This document shows, one piece after another, positions 1 through 9,800 of a DNA stretch of 64,000 nucleotides. Source of the DNA: Dulcicalothrix desertica PCC 7102 (GTDB lineage: Bacteria > Cyanobacteriota > Cyanobacteriia > Cyanobacteriales > Nostocaceae); NCBI RefSeq assembly GCF_003991905.1, contig NZ_RSCL01000003.1:215092-279091 (forward strand), written 5' to 3'. The notes beneath the pieces were generated by a model that was not told where the DNA came from, did no database searches, and worked only from the letters and a program-made list of their open reading frames with translations. The position numbers were made by a program, and so were the translations under genes. Numbering within the stretch: the stretch's first letter is position 1; every line of letters starts with the position of its first letter.

Positions 1-1
1 G

Positions 2-3000
2 GAATTTCTCGATACCTTAGAGCGCAAAGAGGTGCAACTTCTCTCGTGGGGTATTGTTGATGGTGGATTTTCTGAAGAAGAAATAGAAGAACTAGCACAA
101 GAGTTCTTTGATAATAACGATATTGATGAGGATGCTTGGGATTTAGTGGAGTTAATGCTGGAACGGCGCCTTATATTCGATTTTAACATCAGAGGTCGGC
201 GCCTATACCGCAGTCGCATGGCTGAAGCGGTAAGATTATTCGCGCGTCTTCGTCAACTTTTCCCTAGCAATAATTGGCAAACTGCCCCTACAATGGTTGC
301 CGATTATCGTTTACAAATTACCCCTAGAGTTTATCCCAGAAGACATATAACGTTACAAACTGTAATTGAGTATTTACAAAATGACAAACAAAATGACAAA
401 GTATTAACTCCCATACGGCAACAAGCAATTACAGCTATTCTTGATTCCCCTACAAGTGATAATGAAATTTTACTTGCTGATTTTCAATTACGCGCGACGA
501 GTAGAATGTTGCGCGATTTGAATAGTACAAAAAGTCGGGGGATGATTGTTTGTGCGGGTACGGGGACAGGGAAGACTTTGGCTTTTTACTTGCCTGCATT
601 GGCACATATTGCGGGTTTGGTTAAAAAAGATGAGTATTGGAGTAAGGGTTTAGCTATTTATCCTCGTAATGAGCTTCTCAAAGACCAATTTTCTGAAACT
701 TACCAACAAGCACGGCGCCTTGATGCTGTTTTAGGTAACGATAAGCGTAAAATTATTATCGGCGCCTTTTTTGGCTTAACTCCCAAAAGTGCAACTCTAC
801 AAGATGTACAAGAGAAATGGGAGTCCCAAAGCGGTGGATTTACTTGTCCTTATTTAAGATGTCCAAAGTGTGATTCTGCTTTATCTTGGCAACGTGCTGA
901 TTTGGAGGCAAAAAGAGAGAAACTTACTTGTTTAAACCCAGATTGCCGCAATATTATTCATGAGTCAGAAGTAATTCTCACGCGCGAGAGGATGGCAAAA
1001 ACTCCTCCTGACCTGGTTTTTACTACGACAGAAATGTTAAATCGCTCGATGAGTGATTCAAAATATGGTCATGTATTTGGAATTAGGGCGCCGAAAACCC
1101 CTCAGATTATATTACTCGATGAGGTACATACTTATACGGGAATACATGGCGCCCAAGTTGCTTATTTACTACGACGTTGGCAATACATAATTCAAAACAA
1201 AGTTCACTTTACTGGACTTTCGGCAACATTAGAAAGTGCAGCAGAATTTTTTAGTCAACTTACAGGTTTAAATTTAGGTTGGATTGAAGAAATATGTCCT
1301 GGTAATGACTTAATTGCTGAGGGGATGGAATATCAACTTGCGCTTAGAGGCGACCCTGTATCTGGCACTACTTTATTATCTAGTAGTATTTTAACGGCAG
1401 TTTTATTAAGGCGTGTGCTAGACCCTAGGGTTGAACCTGCTAGCAAAGACTTTTACGGTTCGCGGGTTTTTGCTTTTACTGATGACCTAGATGTTACTAA
1501 TCGTTTGTTCCATAACTTATTAGATACTGAAGGACTGAATAGTTGGGGGCGCCCAATTAGGAAACGTTTACCTTTAGCAGCTTTACGCGCGCGTAGTAAT
1601 GCTGAGAATAAAGAACGTTTGGTTTATGGTCAATCTTGGTTGATGTGCGAAGAAATTGGTCATGGTTTAGAAATTCCCTTAAATATTGGACGTACAAGTT
1701 CCCAAGATACAGGAGTCAGCTTAGATGCAGATATTATCGTTGCCACTGCATCTTTAGAAGTGGGATTTAATGACCCTGATGTTGGAGGTGTAATTCAACA
1801 CAAAGCACCACGCGACATGGCTTCTTTCCTTCAGCGCAAAGGACGAGCAGGACGAAAAAGAGCTATGCGACCTTGGACTGTGATAGTACTTTCTGACTAT
1901 GGACGTGACCGTATAGCTTATCAAAATTATGATATGCTATTTAGCCCAGTTCTAGAAAAGCGTTTTCTACCTATTGCCAACCGCTATGTAATACGAATTC
2001 AAGCTGTTTTTGCATTTATGGATTGGGTTGCTACTCAATTAGTTGATGCAAATAAAGGTAGTGTTTGGAATGACTTTGCAGCACCAGCGTTTCACGATAA
2101 AACACGTCAGCAGCGAGAAATTGACCTGATCAAAAATCTTCTTGAAACTGGCGCCAAGCAACGTGAGTTAGAATTATACCTTCAAACAGCGCTAAATTTG
2201 ACTAAAGAAGAAGTAGAGACAATTCTTTGGGAACCACCAAGGTCATTAATGATGGCAGCACTTCCCACTTTACTACGTCGTTTAGAATCTGGTTGGAAAT
2301 GTTATCCTCTTAATCCTGGTGATGATGCAGAAAAAGATTATCAAGTTGATTTTTCACCCTTACCAGATTTTGTTACTTCTAATTTATTCAGCGATTTATT
2401 ATTACCAGAGGTATTAATTACAACACCTGCCCAAACCAAAAATAGCACCCCAGATATGCATATAATGCCTATGGTGCAAGCGCTAAAAACCTTTTCACCA
2501 GGTAGAGCATCACGACGTTTTGGTGTACAACATATTCGTGTTAGTCACTGGATTGCTCCATTAAATTTTGAAGAAAGAATACAATCTTTACCAATCAAAA
2601 AATATTGTGCGGAACTTGAAGAAGTTGGAATTTTCCAGCTTCGCGAAAATGGAAAAATCCTTAATATACCTACTTACCGTCCTTGGGCAATAAATCCCAC
2701 TCAAATTCCAGCAGATATTTCTATAACCTCAAATGCTTATTTACAATGGCATTGTCAAATATTACCACCTACTGGAACCAAGCTGGAAATTCCCAAAGGT
2801 TCACCGTGGCGCCAAATTATTACAGAAATTTCCTGTTTTACTCATACTCAGCAGTCACCAATTGAAGTAAGAAGATTTGCAATTGCCTCCCATGCTACTA
2901 TACGCTATCAAAATGGACGCGAGTTTGATACTACTATTGGTTTTGTAGATAATAATAACAATTCTGCGGCAGTAGGGTTTGCTGTAGCAGTAGACGGTTT

Positions 3001-4471
3001 AGTATTTCGCTTTCGCATTCCTCCCTTTACCTACACAGGGGGTTCATCTCGCACAGCATATTTTCGAGACCGCATTATCAAGGATGCGGAATTGTTTTAT
3101 TTCACAAACTATTTCCAGCGTGAGTGGCTTTATCAAATATATATATCAATGCTGACTGCACGCGCGCTTCAAGAGCAAATTTCTTTACAAGAAGCTTGGG
3201 AAATTTTAAAGCAATGCGATATAGGTAGGGAAATGGCAGCAGTTTTAGAAAATATCTTCCAAACATTAGATATCGAAGAAATTTTGCTCGAAGATGGACA
3301 ACCAGACGAAGATAGAGTAGTTGGGCGCCAGAAAGTACATGATAAACTATTAACGCTTTGTAACAATGTTGAAATACAAAGTATATTAAATGATCTGGCG
3401 CCAGTTCTATGGTTAGAACCAGATGAACAATGGCACCAATGGGCAGCATTACGTTTTAAATCAACTTTAGGAGGAGCAATACTCGAAGCATGTAGACAGC
3501 TATGTCCTCAATTTGACATCGATGATTTAATTTTAGATATAGACTCAGGCGCCTCCGAAGATATAGAACAAGAAATACAAGAAATCTGGATAACCGAGTC
3601 TACCATAGGTGGCGGTGGAGTTATCGAAGAAATAATAGCAAGGTATGCAGCAGACCCAGCTAACTTTTTCCGCTTGGCAACAAGTGCATTAGAACCTTCA
3701 GATTTTGAAATAGTAGACTCAGAACTAACGCGGTTACTTGAATTAATAGATACCAATGATGAAGTGAATTATGCAGTTGCAGACGCGCGTGCTGCTGAGG
3801 GGTATAGTGAATTAAAACAAGCAACAGATAATCTACGCAGAGTTTTATCTGAGCAAAGAATATTAGTTACCCATCCCGTTATCACTGCAATTAATGCCAG
3901 AATTTTACGTCCCGGAAGTACACCACAAACCGATAAGCTATTATTAGATTTAATTCATTTATGGCATCAAGAAGAAGCGCGTTTAGGTATTGATATAGAT
4001 GCACGAGTATTTGCTTACATAGCCAGTACAAATAACAACTTAGACCAAGCCTTACAGCATCTTGGTTTATTACAGCCTAATCCTTATTGGCGCTTTCAAG
4101 TAATTTACGGGTTATTATGGGCAAGAGGAAATACCATCCGTTCGCGCGCTTTATCTCCATATAATCCCTTTGTAGCACTCCCCGAACCTGATAGAGAAAT
4201 TTTACTCAACGTACTCCAAGCAAAAGAACGTATAATTATGCTGGATGATATTGACTGGCGCCAACAAATAGAAACAGCATTTAGTCAGGGTATGTCAGTA
4301 TTATTAATGGGGCGCCCAGAAGCACTACAAGAATTAAAACTAGCTATCTTACAATTAGTAGCAGAACCAATAGAACTTGGTTTCTTACAAGTGTACCCAC
4401 TAATAGAAGGAGTACAAAGATATTGGCAAGGATTTGGAGTCAGATTAACAGTACAAGAAATAGTACAATAA
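2..4471 (+). CDS. dpdJ: DpdJ-like DEAD/DEAH-box helicase, 5' end outside the window
   Basis: A very large superfamily 2 helicase (about 1490 residues visible). The reading frame is open from the first base, so a start at the GTG at 32 would be artificial; the gene begins upstream. Visible motifs: Walker A with AGTGTGKT (nt ~555-578), a four-cysteine zinc-ribbon-like insert CPYLRCPKC...C...C (nt ~846-945), Walker B DEVH (nt ~1117-1131), SATL (nt ~1218) and motif VI RKGRAGRKR (nt ~1837-1863). About 850 residues without recognised domains follow. Size, zinc insert and the downstream PLD and 750-aa genes match DpdJ of the dpd islands, which install 7-deazaguanines in DNA and restrict unmodified DNA. 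The helicase assignment is firm; the DpdJ name is inferred from architecture and neighbours. The coding sequence is rich in GGCGCC (14 sites), so it is long resident in this genome. A DISARM DrmA/DrmB-type helicase is the main alternative. Confidence 0.8.
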   Translation, partial: EFLDTLERKEVQLLSWGIVDGGFSEEEIEELAQEFFDNNDIDEDAWDLVELMLERRLIFDFNIRGRRLYRSRMAEAVRLFARLRQLFPSNNWQTAPTMVADYRLQITPRVYPRRHITLQTVIEYLQNDKQNDKVLTPIRQQAITAILDSPTSDNEILLADFQLRATSRMLRDLNSTKSRGMIVCAGTGTGKTLAFYLPALAHIAGLVKKDEYWSKGLAIYPRNELLKDQFSETYQQARRLDAVLGNDKRKIIIGAFFGLTPKSATLQDVQEKWESQSGGFTCPYLRCPKCDSALSWQRADLEAKREKLTCLNPDCRNIIHESEVILTRERMAKTPPDLVFTTTEMLNRSMSDSKYGHVFGIRAPKTPQIILLDEVHTYTGIHGAQVAYLLRRWQYIIQNKVHFTGLSATLESAAEFFSQLTGLNLGWIEEICPGNDLIAEGMEYQLALRGDPVSGTTLLSSSILTAVLLRRVLDPRVEPASKDFYGSRVFAFTDDLDVTNRLFHNLLDTEGLNSWGRPIRKRLPLAALRARSNAENKERLVYGQSWLMCEEIGHGLEIPLNIGRTSSQDTGVSLDADIIVATASLEVGFNDPDVGGVIQHKAPRDMASFLQRKGRAGRKRAMRPWTVIVLSDYGRDRIAYQNYDMLFSPVLEKRFLPIANRYVIRIQAVFAFMDWVATQLVDANKGSVWNDFAAPAFHDKTRQQREIDLIKNLLETGAKQRELELYLQTALNLTKEEVETILWEPPRSLMMAALPTLLRRLESGWKCYPLNPGDDAEKDYQVDFSPLPDFVTSNLFSDLLLPEVLITTPAQTKNSTPDMHIMPMVQALKTFSPGRASRRFGVQHIRVSHWIAPLNFEERIQSLPIKKYCAELEEVGIFQLRENGKILNIPTYRPWAINPTQIPADISITSNAYLQWHCQILPPTGTKLEIPKGSPWRQIITEISCFTHTQQSPIEVRRFAIASHATIRYQNGREFDTTIGFVDNNNNSAAVGFAVAVDGLVFRFRIPPFTYTGGSSRTAYFRDRIIKDAELFYFTNYFQREWLYQIYISMLTARALQEQISLQEAWEILKQCDIGREMAAVLENIFQTLDIEEILLEDGQPDEDRVVGRQKVHDKLLTLCNNVEIQSILNDLAPVLWLEPDEQWHQWAALRFKSTLGGAILEACRQLCPQFDIDDLILDIDSGASEDIEQEIQEIWITESTIGGGGVIEEIIARYAADPANFFRLATSALEPSDFEIVDSELTRLLELIDTNDEVNYAVADARAAEGYSELKQATDNLRRVLSEQRILVTHPVITAINARILRPGSTPQTDKLLLDLIHLWHQEEARLGIDIDARVFAYIASTNNNLDQALQHLGLLQPNPYWRFQVIYGLLWARGNTIRSRALSPYNPFVALPEPDREILLNVLQAKERIIMLDDIDWRQQIETAFSQGMSVLLMGRPEALQELKLAILQLVAEPIELGFLQVYPLIEGVQRYWQGFGVRLTVQEIVQ

Positions 4472-4526
4472 ACGTAGGTGCGGCAAAAGCCACCAATAGA
4501 AGTAGGTTATGCTTAGTTTTTAATTA

Positions 4527-5065
4527 AGATAAATCAATTGTTTTGTCTTTATCTTTTTTTGTAGTGTCGATATTACCTTGTAAGTCAGCTTCTCCAATGT
4601 GAAGTCCTCTACCATCAAAAACTTCTATATGGGCGCCTTTGCCCCATCAAAAATTTGATTAAGCCATTCCTCTGTCTGAGTAGCTAACGTCTTTGCATCT
4701 TGACCAAGACAAAGCTTTTCATGTACTAAATCATCTTTCTTTTTATAAAGTAAATTAACTGTTTGTTCTCCCTTTGCCCCTACATTAGGAAAAGAGGTCA
4801 AAGTATATTTAAAATAAGAGTCTTGCGGTCCTAATCTATCAGCAGAAATATAATGAATACGGCTAAAATTTAAAAATGAATTTAAGAAACTAAAATCTAT
4901 TTCTCGGTGGCTATTATTATGTACTTTATTGAAATGGTTTACAGGAATTAAATCCATTATTATAGATGAACCCTTAGACTCTTCCTCATCAAGCGTATTA
5001 CTGCGACTTATTGAAAAAACTCGATTATAATCAAACTCGATATTGTAAATTTTAACTACGTTACA
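4527..5065 (-). pseudogene. Remnant of a DUF3696-type AAA ATPase
   Basis: Reading the minus strand, an open frame enters after a stop near 5063 and runs to a stop at 4625. It contains the segment YISADRLGPQDSY followed by VGAKGEQTVNLLY, typical of the middle of ABC-like ATPases with DUF3696. Homology-like reading (HIEVFDGRGLHIGEADLQG) then continues in another frame to about 4527, so a frameshift lies near 4630-4640, next to a GGCGCC site. The Walker A N-terminus and the ABC-signature C-terminus are missing. I read it as a decayed fragment inside the dpd-like island; the family call rests on motif resemblance only. Confidence 0.55.
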
Positions 5066-5080
5066 TTATTCAGACTTGCT

Positions 5081-5215
5081 ATGGAAACTAAAAAGGACAA
5101 TAATCCAATTATGGCATTTTGTAAGGGTTCTATATTCAAATGGCGCCCAGATACTGTGTTCACTCACGCTATAATATTTTATGGCGGAAAAAGTGTCCTC
5201 AGAGATTCAGGATGA
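5081..5215 (+). other. Spacer 5066-5301 with a 44-codon ORF of doubtful status
   Basis: The 236-bp gap before the next gene holds one ATG-initiated frame of 44 codons (starts METKKDNNPIMAF, ends RDSG). It has no clear ribosome binding site and no family I recognise; it may be a gene remnant. Nothing else is seen in the gap. Confidence 0.2.
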
Positions 5216-5301
5216 GGTGAGCAACATAAAACAATAGTACTATAACAAGAGCCTTAGTATAAAGCATAACTAACTAACTTAATAAATTTGTCCGAACTAT
5301 A

Positions 5302-5646
5302 ATGCCTGATGAACAACGTATAGACCAATTTTTTGAGCAACTTGTGTGCGGATATACAGAGGCAGAAGTTGCCGAAATAAGGCAATATATAGCTGATTGG
5401 GATACTTCTACTTACGTCACTGTATCTCAGAGTATTCTAGATCATGCTTCTAGGAAAGAGTTCGACCGACTTAAATATTTGCGAAAAGCTCATAATTTTA
5501 ACAAAAGTAGAGCAGCAAGGGTTCCAAAATCTGGGTATCGTCGAGATGGTTCAGCAGTCTACCGCAAAGGAAATGAATATTTAATTGTAAGACCAGATAA
5601 ATTTGGAACTGAAAAAATAGTTACTTATGGAGTGAATGATGACTAA
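5302..5646 (+). CDS. Hypothetical protein (114 aa) in the dpd-like island
   Basis: Not recognised. A small charged protein, acidic in the first third (MPDEQRIDQFFEQL), basic in the middle (LRKAHNFNKSRAARVPK) and ending in a compact beta-like stretch (YLIVRPDKFGTEKIVTYG). No membrane segment or signal peptide. It starts at ATG 5302 and its last 11 bases overlap the next gene, so the two are probably translationally coupled. It contains no GGCGCC, unlike the flanking dpd-like genes. It could be an accessory dpd component or a recent insertion; no function is assigned. Confidence 0.6.
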   Translation: MPDEQRIDQFFEQLVCGYTEAEVAEIRQYIADWDTSTYVTVSQSILDHASRKEFDRLKYLRKAHNFNKSRAARVPKSGYRRDGSAVYRKGNEYLIVRPDKFGTEKIVTYGVNDD

Positions 5647-6034
5647 AACAGCCTTTAATACTCAAAGCCTTGAAATAAAAATAAATTATATTACTCAATT
5701 ATTAGATAAATTAACAAATGATTATAAAAACACGAAACAGGAGCGAAAAGAAATTGCGTCTCAGTTTTATATAATAGATGAAGAATTTAGTTTATTAGAA
5801 GAAATTGAGCTATTGACGGTGAACATTCGAGGTTATGCTAGCCAAATTCAGGCAACAGCTAAAATTGAGAATCAACAAGAGGCTATTGGACAGTTACAAG
5901 CAATGAATGCTTTTGATATTCCTGTAATTGCCCAGTTTTATTTTAATAATAATGACAACTATGAACAAATCAAAGGTTATATTAGAAATTTGGACTACCT
6001 GCGCTTAGTAATCCTTGAATTTCTGTGTCCATAG
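5636..6034 (+). CDS. Hypothetical helical protein (132 aa) coupled to the preceding gene
   Basis: Not recognised. Start ATG 5636 lies within the end of the preceding gene (ATGATGACTAA arrangement), implying translational coupling. The protein looks almost wholly alpha-helical, with lysine/glutamate-rich stretches (residues ~25-45) and leucine-rich stretches (residues ~50-65) suggesting a short coiled coil. No signal peptide. The two-gene unit 5302-6034 sits between the helicase and the PLD gene on the same strand, a typical position for small accessory subunits or a toxin-antitoxin-like pair. Either reading is inference. Confidence 0.6.
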   Translation: MMTKTAFNTQSLEIKINYITQLLDKLTNDYKNTKQERKEIASQFYIIDEEFSLLEEIELLTVNIRGYASQIQATAKIENQQEAIGQLQAMNAFDIPVIAQFYFNNNDNYEQIKGYIRNLDYLRLVILEFLCP

Positions 6035-6074
6035 ATTATAAATAGTAGTGCATATAAACTAAATATAAAATTAA

Positions 6075-6584
6075 ATGCCTTCTCGCTATATTCACTCTCG
6101 CTTAAGTTCTCGTCAAGTTCCTAACTTGCTGCAAGCAATTTTCGTTGCGGAACTACTAACTCCTAGTAAATGTATATGGCTTGTTTCACCGTGGATATCT
6201 GATATCCAAGTTATAGATAATACTAGTAATTCTTTTATGTGCTTGGAACCGTCTTGGAGTCGTTCACGCATTTTACTTTCTCAAATTCTTACTACCCTGA
6301 CTCAACGAGGAACCATAGTACATGTTGCAACTCGTCCAGATAAACACAACCGTAGTTTCGTAGAAGCACTTCTTCTCAAAACTGATGGTGTTAATTGTCA
6401 AGTGCATAGTACCGATGAACTTCATTCTAAGGGTATTTTAGGAGACGGGTATTATCTAGCTGGTTCTATGAATTTTACTTATAACGGTATCACTGTAAAC
6501 GAGGAAGCGTTAACTTATGATACATCACCACAAGTGATTGCCGAGCAACAGTTGATTTTTGGCAGTCGTTGGGGAGTTGTGTAG
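6075..6584 (+). CDS. dpdK: DpdK-like phospholipase D-fold protein
   Basis: A 169-aa protein with a single PLD active-site motif: HSKGILGD at residues ~116-123 (H-x-K-x4-D), followed by the GSMNFTYNGI strand typical of HKD enzymes. One HKD per chain implies a dimer forming the active site, as in PLD-type nucleases. Its length, the absence of a signal peptide and its position between a DpdJ-like helicase and a DpdD-like protein fit DpdK of dpd islands, where it belongs to the restriction side. DrmC of DISARM is another PLD defence protein but is usually longer. It is 12 bp upstream of the next gene, so the two are probably co-transcribed. No GGCGCC. Confidence 0.7.
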   Translation: MPSRYIHSRLSSRQVPNLLQAIFVAELLTPSKCIWLVSPWISDIQVIDNTSNSFMCLEPSWSRSRILLSQILTTLTQRGTIVHVATRPDKHNRSFVEALLLKTDGVNCQVHSTDELHSKGILGDGYYLAGSMNFTYNGITVNEEALTYDTSPQVIAEQQLIFGSRWGVV

Positions 6585-6596
6585 GATAAATCAGTC

Positions 6597-8849
6597 ATGA
6601 ATAAAAGCAATGCTAATACTGTACATTTTCTGGAACAGTTTTTCGGCGCCAGTAATAAATTTGATTTAGACAAGATTAAGTGTACCGAAGGAAAAAGCGC
6701 GAAAATTCGTCCTTGGGTAGAGTTGTTGACCCAAAGTGAAGCTCAACCTACCATCCTTCCATGCTGGCGCCCAACAAACAATCAGGTAGATTGGTATGGC
6801 ATTGCTTTTTCAGCAAAACAGTTGCGTCGTTTAAGCGAAGAGTTAATGGCATTTGTCGGCCCAACGTATTCAACGTATCGGGGACAAACTGCACAACTTA
6901 ATTTAGAAGACCCAATAGAAGCGGCAGTTAATGAATTCACACAAGGTAATGCAATAAAATTTAACGGAGATTCCTCTCAAGTTTGGCAAGCACTTGAACG
7001 GATGCGCCAAGTAAGCGCGCGCTGTGTCAAACATAATAGAGAAATTCCCCGTCCAACAGGTAGAGTACTGCGGGATTTTTATATGGCACTACAAGCAGAC
7101 GCCCGCAGTTGTGCAGAACAAGAACTACAGTATCTTGCTAACCAACACCGCTTAGATGCTCTCAATCTTTTATTTTTGCGTGTGCAACTTTTAGCAGAGT
7201 TAGAACAATGGAATGAATTATTACAACTTCCAGAACTTAGCAATCTTTTACAGGTAAAAAGACCGTTTGCCGTTACAATAGCATTATTAAAAGCAGTATA
7301 CCAAGTTGAACTTCTGCATTTTGAAGAAAAAAACACACCTAGTAGCGCAATAGCTTATTTTAAAGAATTTGTTTTTCCCCGGTATCAAAATCTTTTTGCT
7401 GCCCGTGCAGGTAGTAGAGTTCCAGAAGTATTAAAGTTATTTATGCTGCTAGCTGTAAGCGTAGAACCAAAAAAACCAGCTTTACGTGATGAGCTATTAG
7501 CAATTGAGACAGCAGAACACCGTAACTACTTAGAAAGACTAGCTGAGTCTTTACCTGATATTACACCTTGTAATGAAGAAGACCCTTTACAACAAGCCGA
7601 AAAATTAGCGTCTGAAGCAGATTTTGATTCCTGTTTTTTAGTTTTACGCGATATTCCATCATCACACCGTAAAGTTAGCTTACTGTTTCAAGGCGCCTAC
7701 GAGTTACAAACATTAGAAGCAGAAAAAACCGCATTACAAGCTTTTGATGAGCTTACGATTGAAGAACAAACAGCCTTTTTGAAGTTACGTTGGAATCAAG
7801 ATTGCTTAAACCGATGGCGAGGAAGTACCGAAGAGGTAACAAATACACAATTAGCTGAAACAGTTCCAGCAAGCTGGTTAGAATGGTTATTACAACTAAA
7901 TAAACAGCCAACTTGGGAACGCGCGCTATTTACTGCACGTCAGGGTTCTAGCGAATGGGATGTTACAAGTTTACTGGCACAACCAAATGCTGTATACGAA
8001 TTTGAGGAATTACTAAGCACAGTTGGCTCGAAAGCTGAATCTGTTCTACACAATGCAATTCCTTATTTATTGGGATTTTTCCAAAAGGATGAGTTATTCC
8101 CTCGGAGTGAATTTTTTAACCTTTACCAATTATTATTAGAAATATTAGTTATAAGTACCGAAGGTGGAGATGTCGATTTAGTATTGTTTAACGATTTAGT
8201 AATTGCACTGTTAAATCTTGGTTTGGATGCTAAAAAGTATACAGATATAATCAACTGTGCTTTAGACCTTTGGAAGCGCTATGAATCTCCGAAAAAAGTT
8301 GATTGGGCATTAGATTTACTCGATATACTAGTATTAAATTATAGTCCAAATATGAGCGTGCGCGAGCAAACTTTATTTACTGTAGCCGAAAGCTTACGAA
8401 ATTTTGCAGGACGCATCGACGAAGAACAATGGGGAATTTTGCGGTCTTTAGTTAAAGACTTAAAGTTAGAAGAAGCTTTTTCATGGTTATTTGATAAACA
8501 ACTTGTAGAACAAGAAAGTGAAGTAGATGTTTTTCAAAAGCTCAATGGCAAATCAGTACTTATTTATACTCTTACTGAAACCGCAGCGTTAAGGGTCAAA
8601 AGCATTTTAGAAGCAGCTTCTAAAGTAAAAGTTAATATTAGTCATGATAAAGGTGGTACTGATAGACTAGGGCAGTGGGTAAAAAACTCTGACATTGTTT
8701 TAATGGTGACAGCTAGTGCAAAACATGCAGCAACTAATTTTATTGAAGCACATCGTCCATCACATCTGGCACCGATTCTTTTAGTCAATAGCAAAGGTAG
8801 TGCAAGTATGCTGCGGATGATTAAAGAGTACTTAACAAAAATTGGCTAA
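6597..8849 (+). CDS. dpdD: DpdD-like protein (750 aa)
   Basis: A large cytoplasmic protein without ATPase motifs. Most is helical and repeat-like, rich in W and L (residues ~150-640, possibly TPR/HEAT-like). The last ~100 residues form a separate alpha/beta domain (GKSVLIYTLTETAALRVK ... SDIVLMVTASAKHAATNFI) resembling the DUF2325 type of small Rossmann-like domains. Following DpdK in the same operon, and by size, I infer DpdD, a protein needed for restriction in dpd islands. The homology is not certain from reading alone. Start ATG 6597 is 12 bp after the PLD stop. Four GGCGCC sites mark it as an old resident. Confidence 0.55.
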   Translation: MNKSNANTVHFLEQFFGASNKFDLDKIKCTEGKSAKIRPWVELLTQSEAQPTILPCWRPTNNQVDWYGIAFSAKQLRRLSEELMAFVGPTYSTYRGQTAQLNLEDPIEAAVNEFTQGNAIKFNGDSSQVWQALERMRQVSARCVKHNREIPRPTGRVLRDFYMALQADARSCAEQELQYLANQHRLDALNLLFLRVQLLAELEQWNELLQLPELSNLLQVKRPFAVTIALLKAVYQVELLHFEEKNTPSSAIAYFKEFVFPRYQNLFAARAGSRVPEVLKLFMLLAVSVEPKKPALRDELLAIETAEHRNYLERLAESLPDITPCNEEDPLQQAEKLASEADFDSCFLVLRDIPSSHRKVSLLFQGAYELQTLEAEKTALQAFDELTIEEQTAFLKLRWNQDCLNRWRGSTEEVTNTQLAETVPASWLEWLLQLNKQPTWERALFTARQGSSEWDVTSLLAQPNAVYEFEELLSTVGSKAESVLHNAIPYLLGFFQKDELFPRSEFFNLYQLLLEILVISTEGGDVDLVLFNDLVIALLNLGLDAKKYTDIINCALDLWKRYESPKKVDWALDLLDILVLNYSPNMSVREQTLFTVAESLRNFAGRIDEEQWGILRSLVKDLKLEEAFSWLFDKQLVEQESEVDVFQKLNGKSVLIYTLTETAALRVKSILEAASKVKVNISHDKGGTDRLGQWVKNSDIVLMVTASAKHAATNFIEAHRPSHLAPILLVNSKGSASMLRMIKEYLTKIG

Positions 8850-8864
8850 TTAATAAATTTCGAT

Positions 8865-8925
8865 GGTGCGTGAAAGCTTGTAGATTTTGTGGTTCTATTT
8901 TTACTTATTTGTGCTTTCACGCACC
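8865..8925. terminator. Inverted repeat between convergent genes
   Basis: A perfect 13-bp inverted repeat (GGTGCGTGAAAGC at 8865-8877, complement at 8913-8925) with a 35-base T-rich loop. It sits between the convergent dpdD-like gene and the nuclease gene, so it probably ends transcription from both sides. Confidence 0.55.
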
Positions 8926-8930
8926 CTACT

Positions 8931-9800
8931 TTAATTCTGAACTAATTGACGCAATTCGTCTAAGTTGTTAACAATTTTAATTGCGTCTTTAATTACTTTA
9001 AGTTGCTCTAAATCTAAAAGAGAAATAGATTCCATTAATTGTAATGCTTCGGCGCCGAATTTTAACTCTAGTCCTAATTCAATTGCTGATAAAATACCTC
9101 GTTGCTCACCTATTTCTTCTCCTATTTGCTGGCCTATTTGCTGACCTTCTCTAAGAATTTGCTCATACCAAGGAGATTCTCGTAGTACTGCCATATCTAA
9201 CCTCATTATACGTTGTACTAATGGACTATCTAACACAAATGTAGCAAAAAAACCTAGGAGCATTTCAAATTGCTCTAATTGCTCATCAGCACGCAGAACT
9301 CGCAATGCTTCTTCAATTATGGCTTCGTTACCACCATTTTTGAGGATTGGCACAAATGGTAGCAGAGAAGACAATCCATTAAAGGCTACCTGTGCGTCAA
9401 TTTCCCAGAGATTAATAACTTTATAGTCCTGACGCGCTAATAAACCCATAAATTTTGATTTGAAGCGAGTGGGTATTTTGGTATCGCTTCCTTTTATGAT
9501 GTTTATTAGGACAGGGTATACAGGTAGGTCGTACTTTTCTTCAGCTAACCCTGTATACGCGCGCATTCGTTTGGGCATCCTCATTTTATAACGCAGTTGT
9601 AATTCGTTGAGAATAAGGAAGTTTCCAAGTGTTGGACTTTCCGCACGAATTAAAACATCGCTTTCACGACTAACCCATTGAAATTCTGAACTGGGAATTT
9701 CTTTAACTATAATATCCGAGGCGCCTGTTACCCAGTTTGCCCATTGTTGTGGCGCCAGACTGATCAAACGCTTGGAACCGATATCAGATGCTTTTGCCAT
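8931..9800 (-). CDS. Rpn/DUF4351-type PD-(D/E)XK nuclease-like protein
   Basis: A 289-aa protein of the large cyanobacterial family annotated as Rpn transposase-like or DUF4351 proteins. A PD-(D/E)XK core is visible as ESDVLIRA (D) followed by FLILNELQLRY (E-x-Q) at residues ~65-90. The middle is helical. Near residues 215-232 is a short heptad-like repeat (GQQIGQQIGEEIGEQRG), typical of this family. The C-terminus is the DUF4351-like helical hairpin (LELKFG ... LMESI). Family members are linked to RecA-independent recombination or to domesticated transposase nucleases; the role here is unknown. Monocistronic, convergent with the dpdD-like gene. Confidence 0.75.
   Translation of the reverse strand: MAKASDIGSKRLISLAPQQWANWVTGASDIIVKEIPSSEFQWVSRESDVLIRAESPTLGNFLILNELQLRYKMRMPKRMRAYTGLAEEKYDLPVYPVLINIIKGSDTKIPTRFKSKFMGLLARQDYKVINLWEIDAQVAFNGLSSLLPFVPILKNGGNEAIIEEALRVLRADEQLEQFEMLLGFFATFVLDSPLVQRIMRLDMAVLRESPWYEQILREGQQIGQQIGEEIGEQRGILSAIELGLELKFGAEALQLMESISLLDLEQLKVIKDAIKIVNNLDELRQLVQN

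Noticed and set aside
3102-3756. Minus-strand frames opposite the DpdJ-like gene
   Set aside because: Antisense open frames in a long gene with no SD or family resemblance.
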